Origin: Palaemon carinicauda
Taxonomy: Eukaryota > Arthropoda > Malacostraca > Decapoda > Palaemonidae
Length of the DNA: 64,000 nt
Assembly (NCBI RefSeq): GCF_036898095.1
Contig: NC_090744.1
Coordinates: 10,640,598-10,704,597, forward strand
Direction of reading: 5' to 3'
The position numbers and the translations under genes are program-made. The number at the start of each line of letters is the position of its first letter. Positions within the stretch are counted from its first letter, which is position 1. Of this stretch, positions 47,740 to 59,380 are shown piece by piece. The notes beneath the pieces are model-generated. The model made no database searches. It was not told where the DNA came from and saw only the letters and a list, made by a program, of their open reading frames with translations.

Positions 47740-47740
47740 C
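47495..47740. repeat. (GA)n microsatellites with repeated 25-bp spacer
   Basis: Two long (GA)n runs (about 47525-47596 and 47672-47737) and a short one at 47636-47645. A spacer like GAAATATGCAGGGACACGAG precedes the runs three times (about 47508, 47607, 47656), so spacer and GA run duplicate together. Confidence 0.9.
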
Positions 47741-47976
47741 TGCACCTATCATTGCCAGAACATAGATCAAAATTTGAAAATAACATAAAAATGGCGCTAA
47801 AGACGAAAAGGGATTTGAGATGTTGTTAATTTAACGTTAAATAAACTCTTGAGGAAGCAATGTGAGTCAAGGGATCTTTGGTCGAGGAAAAAAGTAAGAC
47901 CATTTCGGGGGAAAAATGGCTCTGCATCATAAATATTCAAGTGAAAATCAAACAAGTAACTGTTAGGTTATTTTTC

Positions 47977-48061
<85 letters not shown>

Positions 48062-48082
48062 CTCATACTTCGATAAATCCTT
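47741..48082. repeat. (GA)n at 47981-48058; otherwise no gene seen
   Basis: A pure (GA)n run of about 78 bases directly precedes the SINE that hosts the MULE. Nothing else is recognised. Confidence 0.7.
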
Positions 48083-48320
48083 TGAACGGCTGCGGTGGCC
48101 TTAAGAACCGTCCCTGCCTGACGCTCGCCGGACTGGGGTTCGAGTCCCGCTCGAACTTCATAGTTTCTTGTAGTGTCTGCAACCTCACCATCCTTGTGAG
48201 CTAAGGATGGGGGGTTGGCGGCACCTATTGCCTGAGTCAGCAGCTATTGCCTGGCCCTCCTTGGTCCTAGCTGGAGAGGGACTTCTGCCTCTTATCATAT
48301 GTACAACAATACATATGGTT
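48083..48320 (+). mobile_element. tRNA-derived SINE, 5' part (interrupted by MULE)
   Basis: B box GGTTCGAGTCC at 48137-48147, then the body seen in the other copies (CACCATCCTTGTGAGCTAAG). It stops at CATATGGTT (48312-48320), where the MULE begins. The rest of the SINE resumes after the MULE at 50167, so one SINE was split by the insertion. Confidence 0.8.
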
Positions 48321-50157
48321 CGGAGCACCCCAATTGAGCGCCGACAGAGGACAATCAAGCGCCAAAAATTAGCCAATTTGAGCCTTAGAGTGATGCCCAA
48401 ACAAGCGACAAAATTTCAGTACAAATGAGCGCTGATAGGAGGGTTCCGGACCTATTTTTTTTTTTTTTTCCATATGTCTTTCTTCTCTGGAACAACCACA
48501 CAAAATATAAAACAGCCACTCAACTGCCTTAAAAATCGTCTGAGGCTTTTGCTGTCTACAATAAAATACCCGTTTTTTTCTATCTTAAACACCATATAGG
48601 TAATAATGAAAACAAGTATGCTATTCAGAAAAAAAATACATTCCTAAATATTAATTGGTAAAAATTTAAAAGCAGCTCGTTTAATATACTGAAGTCTAGA
48701 TATGGAGCCTTCCATGTATTCCTTAAACAGTGCCACAAGTTTCTTCTCTTTAAGTCGGTAGCATTTTCTTCGTGGTTTTTCTTCACCCAGGCTTCTGATT
48801 TTAATGTAAGTGTCGGTCTGTATCTCTGAAATAACGTTAACAAATACATGCAAAGAGGGATGGCTGGAATAAAATTGACTATTAAAATGTTTGTGAAATG
48901 CCTCTGGTCCATTTGTTGTTCTACGAGTTTCTGATGGTGCTTCTGCCCAAAGATTTGGGGGGAACTTGGAGTCAGAGCTAATATAGTTTGTTGTTACATA
49001 ATCAGCAAACTGAACACTTTTAGTATCAGTTGGTGCAATTGACATTATATCCTCCACAAAACTATCTTCTACGTCAGAGGGTTCAAGGCATGATAGCCCG
49101 AAAAAGGACTTCAACCATTTTCCATTTTCACTACCACTTTTAAAATCATTTGAAAGCCCTAGTTCTTGGATTTTTCTCCACCAGCTTTGTCCAAGGTGGA
49201 ATTTGCAACATTTGATGATACTTGTTGGACATAAATTTTCTAATGTATTAATTACTGCTTGCTCAAAGTCCACATGTATAGACTCTGGAGAAAATTCAAG
49301 ACAATGACTATTCAGAATACTTAAAAGAAAATTAAAAGCCTTCGTGTATATCTCTTTGCTTCGTCCTGGGAGCAGCATAAAAACGAGTGGCACATAATGT
49401 CCATTCTGAAAGCCATGTATGGTATACATTTGCATAAAAAATTTAGGGCAATATTGGAAAGTGCCATCCATAAAAAGTTCATGCACATTGCACAAAGTCA
49501 TTAGATTGGTCAGGCATGAGAATATGATAATTTCTTCTTCTTCATTATTTACACAGACAAATGGTTCTCCCTTGGACGTCTTCAATTCTCTCTCTTTTAG
49601 TAGCATATGCACTTCACTTCTTGACACTGGAAGTTTACCATAGAATTTCATTCTCTCTCTGTACACTGCTTTTGCCGTTGATTTCAAGTCTTCAGGTTTT
49701 AGACTGTTTTCATCATGCATCTTTACAAGTTCCTTTCGAAGGAGTTTATTAGGCCGTATAGTTATATCTTCTGTAGCTTTCCTCTTTGCAGTTGTCCTCA
49801 ACATTCTTCTGTCGATGGCCCTCTGATCTGGTAGGTGAATATGATCATTTGGGAGAACAACTATCACTTGTAAATCAGAGTCGGTGTGTAGCCTACTCTT
49901 GCAGCGAGTTGTGGTGCTTGCACACCTCCACGAGATATTTCCATTTTTTAGTTCTTTATCTTTTCTGTAGTGGTAACCATCCAATGTCAAAGACGGTCTT
50001 CCTTGGTTGGTCTGGACGATTTGAAAGGCCATGGTGAACTGACTATGTATATTCCGTGCTCGAATGTACCAAAGCTAAGGCGCTCGTTTGTCCTTCCAAC
50101 TTTACTCTAGTCTGGCAATTATCACAGGGCCAGTTGGCGCTCGAAAGGGCTGTTCCC
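48321..50157 (-). mobile_element. MULE (Mutator-like) DNA transposon, 1837 bp, with 9-bp target duplication
   Basis: The element is flanked by identical CATATGGTT at 48312-48320 and 50158-50166. It ends in imperfect inverted repeats: left GAGCACCCCAATTGAGCGCC, right (reverse complement) ACAGCCCTTTCGAGCGCC. It contains one intact transposase gene on the minus strand. A GAGCGCC/AAGCGCC motif recurs near both ends (48336, 48357, 48427 as GAGCGCT, and as GGCGCTC at 50079 and 50136). A 9-bp duplication is the Mutator hallmark. Confidence 0.9.
48644..50032 (-). CDS. MULE transposase with N-terminal FLYWCH zinc finger
   Basis: A 462-residue uninterrupted frame. A FLYWCH-type C2H2 finger lies at about residues 8-66 (Cys37, Cys44, His64, His66), probably binding DNA ends. 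The MULE catalytic domain follows: FMDGTFQYCP with Asp189, HVDFEQAV with Asp255 and Glu257, CKFHLGQSWW (Cys277, His280 approximately), and TNGPEAFHKHFN with Glu376 as the likely third catalytic residue. This arrangement is known from animal MULEs and their domesticated relatives. Start chosen at the ATG at 50032 because the FLYWCH domain begins right after it. No frameshift is seen, so it may be functional or recently so. Transcription presumably starts within 50033-50157. Confidence 0.9.
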   Translation of the reverse strand: MAFQIVQTNQGRPSLTLDGYHYRKDKELKNGNISWRCASTTTRCKSRLHTDSDLQVIVVLPNDHIHLPDQRAIDRRMLRTTAKRKATEDITIRPNKLLRKELVKMHDENSLKPEDLKSTAKAVYRERMKFYGKLPVSRSEVHMLLKERELKTSKGEPFVCVNNEEEEIIIFSCLTNLMTLCNVHELFMDGTFQYCPKFFMQMYTIHGFQNGHYVPLVFMLLPGRSKEIYTKAFNFLLSILNSHCLEFSPESIHVDFEQAVINTLENLCPTSIIKCCKFHLGQSWWRKIQELGLSNDFKSGSENGKWLKSFFGLSCLEPSDVEDSFVEDIMSIAPTDTKSVQFADYVTTNYISSDSKFPPNLWAEAPSETRRTTNGPEAFHKHFNSQFYSSHPSLHVFVNVISEIQTDTYIKIRSLGEEKPRRKCYRLKEKKLVALFKEYMEGSISRLQYIKRAAFKFLPINI

Positions 50158-50166
50158 CATATGGTT

Positions 50167-50240
50167 GGTTTCCAGGAGAATGTCCCATCCCTTGCTTCTG
50201 TCATCCATGAGAGGTTTTTGAACCTTTAAACATTCGAGAC
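50167..50240 (+). mobile_element. tRNA-derived SINE, 3' part
   Basis: After the MULE's right target duplication the sequence CCCTTGCTTCTGTCATCCAT and AACCTTTAAACAT continues the SINE body. It aligns with the distal part of the minus-strand copies near 430-500 (CCCTTGCCTCTTCCAGCCAT and CCTTTAAACATA on the reverse strand). Confidence 0.65.
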
Positions 50241-50867
50241 AATTATTTTTTTTTCTTTTTTGTATTTTTTTTGTATTGTTTTTTTTGTATTTTTTTTTTC
50301 TCGTGGCCGAGTTACGACAAGAAACTATTGATGGCGTTCCAAAGCAATGGACGGGACGAGGTGTCTCGCCTTGCGAGAGGTCTTTACCTGGATTACAACA
50401 AAGGTTAATTATTCTAAATATTTCGCTCCTTCCCACATCGAGCAATTAAAGATGATGTTTATTTAGTCTTCATTAATGTTGGCATTAGAATAATCTAGCA
50501 TATTAGGCTGCAAGTATTACCTGTGCATTATATGCATTGTATTCTATATTCTCTATAAATGCCTAGAAAATATAATTCTGTTTTTGTTACATGTATGTAA
50601 ATATTTCTTTGGTGAAATACAGACACCACGACTGTCTTTCTCGCCCTATTTGAGAGAAATGACAGAAATATACAAATCTGTTCTATGTAAGGTTTAGTTA
50701 GAAGTCTCTAAAGATTAACAATAACAGAAATGCCCAAGGGGTTGAAAACGAACACAGAAACAAATTCGTAAAAAAATACGTCCTTAAGTTTAAGCTCCAG
50801 TAAATCTATTTAAATTCCTAAGACTTTTTTGCACAGAACAATTAAATCAATATTGCCAATTAATTGG

Positions 50868-50872
<5 letters not shown>
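50241..50872. other. No gene seen
   Basis: T-rich then AT-rich sequence with no recognised coding region or repeat family. Confidence 0.4.

Positions 50873-50941
<69 letters not shown>
50873..50941. repeat. (GA)n microsatellite
   Basis: About 68 bases of GA dinucleotides directly at the 3' limit of the LINE fragment that follows. Confidence 0.95.
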
Positions 50942-50943
<2 letters not shown>

Positions 50944-51812
50944 TTATAGGCCTCCCTTTCACGTGCCTTCATGACCGGGGCAAATCCATTATATAAGCAA
51001 TGTCGATCCATAAATTTCAACTGGATGGAAGTTTTATCCAACTGTTTGTGTTTGAATACAAGGGCCTAATGATCAACACGGTCAAGGGCAGCACTAAAAT
51101 CAAGGCTAATCATACGAATTTCCTGGCCACAATCAAGGGATTTCTGTATAGCATTGGAAATTGTAAGAAGGGCATCACATCCTCCAAGGCCTTTACAAAA
51201 ACCAGATTGCAAGCTAGGGAACGGATTATTACCTTTGGCATATATATTTAAACGTTATGCCAAAAGACGTTCCAAAACTTTAAATAATATGGAAGTTATG
51301 GAAATTGGACTGTAATCAGCCAGGCTAGATCTACCACAAACACATTTACCTAATTTGTGAAAAAAAGGGTTCTTTAATAAAAGATTAAGAAAATATGCAA
51401 TTAGGGTCTACATCTCCATAAGCATCCAGGTCCATCAACAGATCTTTAATTTCACGAGATCTAGAAGCTAAACTAGTTAGTTTAGACTTAGGAAAACAGG
51501 AATGAGGAAGTTCAAGTTTCTCATAACTCTGTTTACTGTCAAACACATCAGCCAAAAGGGTTGCCTTTTCCTTGGGACAGTGAGTGACATAGCCATCTGG
51601 TTTAAGTAAAGGAGGAACTGTTGCATTTACACCAAAGTGCGCAGATTTAAGGGTAGTCCACCACTTATGTACCTGATTGTACCAGAAAGGGTTTCTATTA
51701 TTATATTCTTTTTCAGTTGAAGCATAAACTCTCTGACCAATAGAGACGCCCCCTCCTCTTCCAAATAAGCACGTCTATAATCATTATTGAACCAGGGTCT
51801 TGTCTTTTCAAT
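50942..51812 (-). pseudogene. LINE reverse transcriptase fragment, Jockey/CR1-like
   Basis: On the minus strand, broken frames give KTRPWFNNDYRRAYLEEE, then LADYSPISITSILFKVLERL, then NNPFPSLQSGFCKGLGGCDA and IRMISLDFSAALDRVDH. These are the fingers and motif A of a LINE reverse transcriptase, with the first catalytic Asp present. Stops and frameshifts occur throughout, and the YADD box is missing because the fragment ends in (GA)n. It probably belongs to the same family as the C-terminal fragment at 1636-2473, though the two do not overlap, so this cannot be tested directly here. Confidence 0.8.
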
Positions 51813-51947
51813 TGGGACTTTATCACACGAGGGAGGTTAAACCAACCAATATTGTTGCAGAGATAACCTCTTCTTGTTAAAATGTTGAAAATAACACGCA
51901 AATTAGGAAAGATATATAAACTTATTTGCAGTATACACACATTACAC

Positions 51948-53278
<1,331 letters not shown>

Positions 53279-53310
53279 GATAATTGGGTAATTTTGTATA
53301 GAATTACATG

Positions 53311-53523
53311 GTGTGATTTCGCACAAGAAATATATGATTTCCTATAGCAAATAACGCGATTTAACCGATTCTGATGATCATTTCAATCGCAAACAAACAG
53401 ATCAACCAATTAGCTATAAGTTGGCGAATTGGTTGATGTTATTACGGATGAAATGAATGTGAAAACCAGTTAAATCACGATATCTACTATAGGAAATCAT
53501 ATATTTCCTGTGCGAAATCACAC
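53311..53523. repeat. 213-bp near-palindrome inside Merlin copy 1
   Basis: The arm GTGTGATTTCGCACAAGAAA, TATATGATTTCCTATAG at the left returns as CTATAGGAAATCATATATTT, CCTGTGCGAAATCACAC at the right. Partial complementarity continues inward to AACCAATT and AATTGGTT around the centre near 53417. It begins 24 bases inside the Merlin end. It could be part of the element's subterminal structure or a foldback element captured early, since copy 2 has it too. Confidence 0.9.
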
Positions 53524-53797
53524 AATGAAATACAATACAAATGAACCATATAAATATTAACACTTTTGACATATATATTGAGTTAAAATATTTGAACAAC
53601 AGATGTAGGGGACGATAACATTAGCAACGTTACCAATGGTTGACAGAACTACCAACATTGACGAATGGTACACAGTGTTACCAACGGTACGATGTCATTA
53701 CTAGAGATAGAAATAATAAATCTTTCCATACGTAAACTAAATAATTATTCCATATAACTATTACACAATAAATAAAGAGTACCAAAAGGCCACAGAA

Positions 53798-54116
53798 CCT
53801 AACAAACCCACCTAACCTTGCCTAGAAGTACCCCGGTCACAAAACACATATAATAAGAATTGGGGAATGACTTACCTTGATACACAGTACTACCAACGGT
53901 GACGAATGGTACACAGAACTACCAACGACACGATGACATTACTAGTGGTAGAACTACTAAATATTTCCACAGGTATATTAAATAATTTTTCCATATAACT
54001 GTTACGCAATATATAAAAAGTACAGAAAGGCCACAGAACCTAGCAAACCCACCTAACCTTACCTAGAAGTACCCCGGTCACAAAACACGAATAATGACTA
54101 TTGAGGAATGACTTAC
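53798..54116. repeat. 241-bp tandem repeat in Merlin copy 1
   Basis: The segment with CCACCTAACCTTGCCTAGAA and GTACCCCGGTCACAAAACAC occurs twice, 241 bases apart (53828 and 54069), each time followed by a minus-strand splice-donor-like GTAAGTCATTCC. The same pair is present in copy 2 (61854 and 62095). It lies in what would be the first intron of the element's gene. Confidence 0.85.
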
Positions 54117-54163
54117 TTTTATGAAGAAAACGACGAAACTTGATGGACACGGAAGGAAGAGAC

Positions 54164-54415
54164 CTAACCACAACGACGATTCTTCTTAGTTTTACGGATG
54201 GTGGTTTCAGTAGAGCAATAAAACCCGTGAATGTCTGCCCTATAAGATAAAAGAGAACGACACTTGGGGCAGTTTAAATGCTGAGGAATAACGTTGTGAG
54301 ATTTAAGAAAATGCTCAACATTACCCGAAGCATCAAAAAAATCACCATGGAATTGAGCCACTGCTTTTAGGTATGGAATACTGCAGCCGGTACAAGTTTC
54401 TATAATATGCTCCAT
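54164..54415 (-). pseudogene. Merlin zinc-ribbon exon, internally deleted
   Basis: Starts like copy 2 (MEHIIETCTGCSIPYLKAVA, then LNCPKCRSLLSYRADIHGFY). It ends after 83 residues because about 110 bases present in copy 2 (62185-62297) are replaced by about a dozen unrelated bases at 54154-54166. This removes the conserved GTFLDQSRLPPW block. The splice-donor-like site (54111-54116) remains. The exon is non-functional. Confidence 0.75.
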
Positions 54416-54699
54416 CTCAAAATACGAAAAAAGAAACCGCACTTGTAATGAAGAACGTCTCACCAGGTCAAAGGTTACAACGGGAAAGGCATTGGAACAA
54501 AGGGTATGAAAAGAGCGGTCAAAGAGATAAAGGAAGGGGGTGGGGTAGGGAGATATCTGCATAGGCCTAGAGTGGTGATTGGTTAAGGGAAAAACAAAGA
54601 ACACAAGCGGGGAAACATGAATGAACTAAATACGGAAACTAGACCAAGAAAAGGTTTATAAGACACAGAGGAGAGAAAAGGAACTAACCAACAAAAATA

Positions 54700-55231
54700 A
54701 ATAAAAACAATATAGGAAGATAAAATGGAATGAACGGTAAATAATATTGAATGGGAATATAAAATGAGGTGATCATACCGAGAATTAACTGGATAAAAAA
54801 ACTAGTCCAGAGTAAGTATTTATGTGCAACCGGGAAGAGATAAAGAAATAACCAAACAAATAAACCCAATATAGGAAGGTAAAATGGAATGAATGATAAA
54901 TAATATTGAATGGGAATATAAAATGAGAAAATAACACGGTAATAAAAAGAGTAATTGGGGAGAGGAAACTCCTGCGAAGGGGGGTGATATATGCGCAGGA
55001 CGGAAACTGGTGCGAACGAACATACGTACAAATGGGAAAGGAAATAACCAAACAAATAAACCCAATATAGGAAGGGAAAATGGAATGTATGATAAATAAT
55101 AGTGAATGGGAATATACAATGAGAAAATAATACGGTAAAAAAAAGAGTAATTAGGGAGAGAAACTCCTGCGCAGGGGGGTTATATATGCGCAGGTCGGAA
55201 ACTGGTGCGAACGAACGTACGTACAAATGGG
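54700..55231 (-). promoter_or_regulatory. Tandem TATA-containing units upstream of the Merlin exon, copy 1
   Basis: Three copies of a unit (about 159 and 196 bases apart, marked by TGGGAATATAAAATGAG). Two of them contain, on the minus strand, TATATAA or TATATCA between CCTGCGCA and TGCGCAGG/TTCGCAGG (55166-55194 and 54971-54999). They lie 5' of the zinc-ribbon exon on its strand, so they may be repeated promoter modules. The long open frame across them (55259-54684) is Phe/Ile/Leu-rich and unlikely to be a protein. Confidence 0.4.
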
Positions 55232-55235
55232 TGCT

Positions 55236-55305
55236 AATGTTAGCATGGAATGCTAACATTTGATCTACATCAGGTATGGAATGCTAACATTTAATCTACA
55301 TCAGG
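55236..55305. repeat. Perfect 11-bp palindrome and 30-bp direct repeat near Merlin end
   Basis: AATGTTAGCAT, 3 bases, ATGCTAACATT (55236-55260), followed by two copies of a 30-base unit ATGGAATGCTAACATTTGAT plus CTACATCAGG. Copy 2 has a diverged version at 63347-63416. Such subterminal repeats are typical transposase-binding or structural sites. Confidence 0.8.
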
Positions 55306-55671
55306 CGTTGGCAGCACTGGTTACTGTATTACTACAAGAAATAACCTTTGAAACGGCTCCTCCCAAATATATCCAGTTATACTGATTTGTATTTTCCTAC
55401 GGTTATAATAAATACAAGAAGGAAATGTATAGAGAAGAAAAGGACTGATTTACGGTTATATATCGGTTCCCCAGTATGTTTTCCCCACCCAAAACCCCGG
55501 GTTCCCAAAGGGGGTCCCCCATTATCGGAGGATGTAGATGTATATATATTTCTGTAACTATTCATTTGCGACGGGAACGAGTGTTATTTTCGAAGGGAGC
55601 GTAATTTTTCCTATAAGAAAAAGTAGTTGGAATACTAGGATACATTGCCATGTAATACACTACAATGAAAC

Positions 55672-56004
55672 TGTAAGGACACCGATCCCTTCGTCGTCCA
55701 GAAAATCGACAAACTACTTATTTATTTAAGTTCTCTCTTCGCCACACTGTGGTGTCCTATGTATATATATTCCGCTCTACCAGAGCTACATTTTGATATA
55801 TGTATCGTTTCATAACATGTTTTTGTTAACCCATAATTCATATATTTGTAAGTGTAAGAAAACACATATATTTTGGCGGGCACTTCAATCTGACTTGGCG
55901 CCAACGTCATCCTACGTTTCCGTCCGCACCTTGTAATGTATTTCCGTGAGCATTCAAATAAAGTATCAGTTGATCTTGGTGACGCTTGTCTCACTGTCCT
56001 TACA
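55672..56004 (+). repeat. 5' LTR (333 bp)
   Basis: Starts TGTAAGGACACCGATCCCTT and ends TGTCCTTACA. Contains a TATATATAT stretch at about 55761-55769 and AATAAAG at 55968-55974, possible transcription start and polyadenylation elements. Confidence 0.95.
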
Positions 56005-56006
56005 AC

Positions 56007-56024
56007 TGGTGACCCCGGAGTTGA
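56007..56024 (+). other. Primer-binding site
   Basis: TGGTGACCCCGGAGTTGA begins two bases after the 5' LTR. The TGG start pairs with a tRNA CCA end. I cannot say which tRNA. Confidence 0.75.
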
Positions 56025-56156
56025 AAGTAGCATCAGCGGTTTTGGCTTTGCCATTAACGGACTTATTACGGCCGTGCTACCTTCTACATACTCCGTTACC
56101 TTAGGCACGAACCTGCCTTTGGTTCTCCCACACTTCGGTGAACGTAAGGCAGTAGG

Positions 56157-57550
56157 ATGAGCTTAACCGACATATCAACTCCTCACCTCTTCGCCGACTC
56201 GTCGTCTGGCCACGATGCAGGAAGCAACACACCCATCGCACCCAACGGCCTCGCCTCCACGCCCAAAGTCAAACTGCCGCCCTTTTCTCAACACAACACC
56301 GCTTCCTGGTTCCTGAGAGCGGACGTACTCTTCTGCGTCGCTAGACTCAGCGACTCCTGCGCCAAGGCTGACATCGTTCTCACCTCCATACCTGAAGAAG
56401 TATTCGACAAGATTTCCCCATGGCTCGCCGCCCAGGCCAGCCAAGTTTCATACGACGACCTGAGAACGAAACTCATCGGTAACTACTCCCTCTCCGTCTC
56501 AGCAAGGGCACAGAAAGTACTGGACCTCGCCGGAAAGCCCATGGGTGACACCTCTCCTGTCGAGGCGTGGGACGAGCTAACCGGCCTGCTCATGCTCCCC
56601 GAAACAGACAGCAACGGCCGACGACGTGAGATTAGCTTATCTCGCGAGATCTTTCTTCGACGCCTACCACAGGACGTACGGGCCCAATTGACAGACGCCG
56701 ACACGCTCCCGATGAACGAACTCATGTCGAAGGCTCAGAAGCTCCACGAGGCCTCCAAAGCATCTCGCCTCGGAGCATCATCGTCAACTCCGCCTCCGTT
56801 CTCCTCCTTCAGCAGCTGCTCTTCCATAGACTCCTCGGCAATGGCCCTCGAGGACGACGAGATCAACATTCTATCAAGAAAGAAACCACCGCAACCGATG
56901 CGACCAAACCCTAGGCCTAACCCAGCATGGTGCTTCTACCACCAACAGTTCGGCAGTGACGGCAAGAAATGTAGAGCACCATGCAGTTTCCCTAGAAGAC
57001 GACGCCAGAAGCATCCACCTGCCACCATCGCGGCCGCAGTTAACCATAACAAGATTGGTTTCTGTATCCTCGATACCATTTCCAACCGTAGACTCATGGT
57101 GGACACCGGCGCAATGCAGTCAACGTTCCCTCCTTCGAAGTCCGACCTAGACCGTGGTCCCGACAAAAATGCTCCCTCACTCATCGCCGCCAACAGATCT
57201 CCCATACGGTGCTATGGAATCAAGACCCTCAAGATATCTATCATGGGCCGTTCGTATTCTTGGCCCTTCGCTATCGCCGACGTCAATCACCCCCTCCTCG
57301 GTGCGGATTTCCTCGCCCACCATGGACTCCTCGTCGATGTCGCTAACAGACGTCTCATCGACACGGGAACCTGCCAGTCTCGCGCCCTAGAACACGGCCC
57401 TGCAACAGTGTCCGTATCCGCCGTAACAACGCACCCCTACGCCGACCTCCTACGAGAGTTTCCCGAGGTTTTCAAGCCCGAGCTCCGAAACTCGCCAGGT
57501 TCCCCGTCCAAGCATGGTATCTACCACCACATCACAACGACAGGACCTCC
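56157..57550 (+). CDS. Gag and aspartic protease of the LTR retrotransposon
   Basis: One frame from ATG at 56157. Residues about 40-200 are capsid-like (LPPFSQHNTASWFLRADVLF near the start). A CHCC knuckle WCFYHQQFGSDGKKCRAPC starts at Cys259 and includes His262. A protease active site MVDTGAMQST has Asp316, followed by HPLLGADFL. Gag and protease are in one frame. After about 57550 the frame runs on for 54 codons in non-homologous sequence to 57713 because part of the pol start is deleted, so I end the meaningful part there. Confidence 0.9.
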
Positions 57551-57559
57551 CACTCACGC

Positions 57560-57745
57560 ATGGGTATCTGTAAGAAAGCATCGAGCCCCTGGGCATCACC
57601 CCTGCACATGGTTAAAAAGCCGGACGGGTCTTGGAGACCTTGCGGCGACTACAGGCGCCTCAACCTCATCACAACGCCCGATCATTACCCGCTGCCCAAC
57701 ATGCAGAACCTAACGAACGCGTTGCACGGAGCAAAGTTTTTTTAC
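57560..57745 (+). pseudogene. Reverse transcriptase N-terminal part of pol, frame-disrupted
   Basis: CKKASSPWASPLHMVKKPDG and CGDYRRLN are the first reverse transcriptase blocks, in a frame different from gag-protease. The usual ~20 residues before this block are missing, so a short deletion at about 57555-57562 caused the shift. A T-run at 57738-57744 then shifts the frame again, one base longer than needed. Confidence 0.85.
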
Positions 57746-57749
57746 GAAG

Positions 57750-59380
57750 ATGGACCTTCTCAAGTCTTACTTCCAGGTCCCCGTATTCCCGGAAGATATC
57801 CCGAAAACTGCCATTGTAACGCCGTTCGGATCCTACACCTTCGCATACTCAACCTTCGGTCTACGCAACGCCGGGGCGACCTTCCAACGACTAATGGATA
57901 GCATTCTGGGTGACCTACCTTTCTGTGTCTGCTACGTCGACGACATCCTGATATTCTCGAAAACCAAGGAGGAACACCGGGGACACGTCCGCACCGTCCT
58001 AAAGCGCCTACAGGAGAACGGCCTAGTCGTACGCTTTGACAAATGTACGTTCGGTACGGAGGGAGTGGATTTCCTTGGTCACCGTGTATCCTCGCGCGGG
58101 GTAAAACCCATGACAACCAAAGTCGACGCCATCAGGAAGTTCCCAATGCCTACGACCATCCGCCAACTTCAGGAGTTCTTGGGAATGGTCAATTACTACA
58201 GGCGCTTCATCCCCAACATTGCACAAACCCTGTCACCCCTCGACGACGTCCTGAAAGGAAAAGCAAAAAAACTCGAGTGGGGCTTGCCCCAGCAACAGGC
58301 ATTCGCTCGGACGAAGGATGCCCTTGCGAATGCCACCACCCTGGCTCATTTCGACGACAACGCGCCCCTGCGACTAACGACCGACGCCAGCAACGTCGCC
58401 TGCGGGGCTGTGCTTGAGCAACTCGTCGATGGTTCTCCTCGCCCGCTGGCATTCTTCAGCAAGAAATTGAAACCCGCCGAAACAAGATACAGCACCTTCG
58501 ATAGGGAACTCCTCGCCGTCTACCTCGCCGTCTGCCTCTTCAGGCACATCTTGGAGGATACCCCCTTCACAATTGCAACGGATCATCAACCCCTCGTCCA
58601 CGCCTTCACGAAATCAACGGACGCATGGTCATCCCGACAACAACGTCATCTCGCATCAATCGCAGAATTCGAGTGCACCATACGTTACGTCCCAGGAAAG
58701 AAAAACCCAGTCGCGGACGCCCTTTCAAGGATTGAAATTGACGCGATCCACCTGGGAATCGACTACGCCAATCTCGCAACCGAACAACGCACCGACCGAG
58801 AAGCACAGGTTCACCTGACGGAGCCATCCGTGCTCAAGATAAGTGCGGTTCCCCTCGGACCAGCAGGAGTAACTATTCTTTGCAACACCAGCACGGGCCG
58901 CCCTCGTCCCTGGGTACCAGCCTCCTGCAGAAGGAAAATATTCGATATCATCCATGGACTTTCGCACCCCTCAGGACGCACCACCGCTCGCCTTCTGTCT
59001 GAAAAGTTTGTCTGGCCAGGGATAAAAAAGGATGCCCGGGAATGGGCGAGGTCATGCATCAACTGCCAGTCAAGCAAGGTCAGCCGTCACACCGAATCGG
59101 GGGTGGGCGATTTTCCCCAGCCAAAAAGACGTTTCGGACATATACACATCGACGTCGTGGGGCCATTGCCCCCTTCTGGATCCGCTCGCTACCTACTTAC
59201 GATCATCGATCGCTCCACGAGGTGGTTGGAGGCATCGCCGATGACCGAAGCTACGACTCAAGCATGTGCCGAAGCCCTCCTGTCAAGCTGGGTGAGCAAG
59301 TTTGGCGTTCCTGACGACATCACGACTGACAGAGGCCCCGCTTTCCTCTCAGAAAGCCTGGCTTGCTTTGGCGAACCTGA
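57750..59380 (+). pseudogene. Pol: reverse transcriptase, RNase H and integrase core, frame-disrupted at the end
   Basis: [11 protein letters not shown], then [16 protein letters not shown], then [12 protein letters not shown] with catalytic Asp64-Asp65 of this frame. RNase H is indicated by [16 protein letters not shown] and [11 protein letters not shown]. The integrase zinc finger is [10 protein letters not shown] with CINCQSS, followed by [12 protein letters not shown] and [14 protein letters not shown] (two catalytic Asp). Around 59355-59385 the frame is lost, and the third catalytic Glu is encoded in the next frame. Confidence 0.92.

Noticed and set aside
53798..54100. Telomere-like repeats (GTTAGG occurs twice in each 241-base unit)
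   Set aside because: The motifs are not in tandem: they are separated by unrelated bases, so they are not an interstitial TTAGG array.
54684..55259. Hydrophobic 191-codon minus-strand frame (also 62799-63371)
   Set aside because: It looks like a multi-pass membrane protein, but it is a translation of the A/T-rich tandem units upstream of the Merlin exon. The repeat periods (159 and 196 bases) are not multiples of 3 in common, and frames differ between units.
57760..58600. Antisense open frames over pol of the LTR retrotransposon
   Set aside because: They overlap clear reverse transcriptase and RNase H motifs on the plus strand and contain no recognisable motif themselves.
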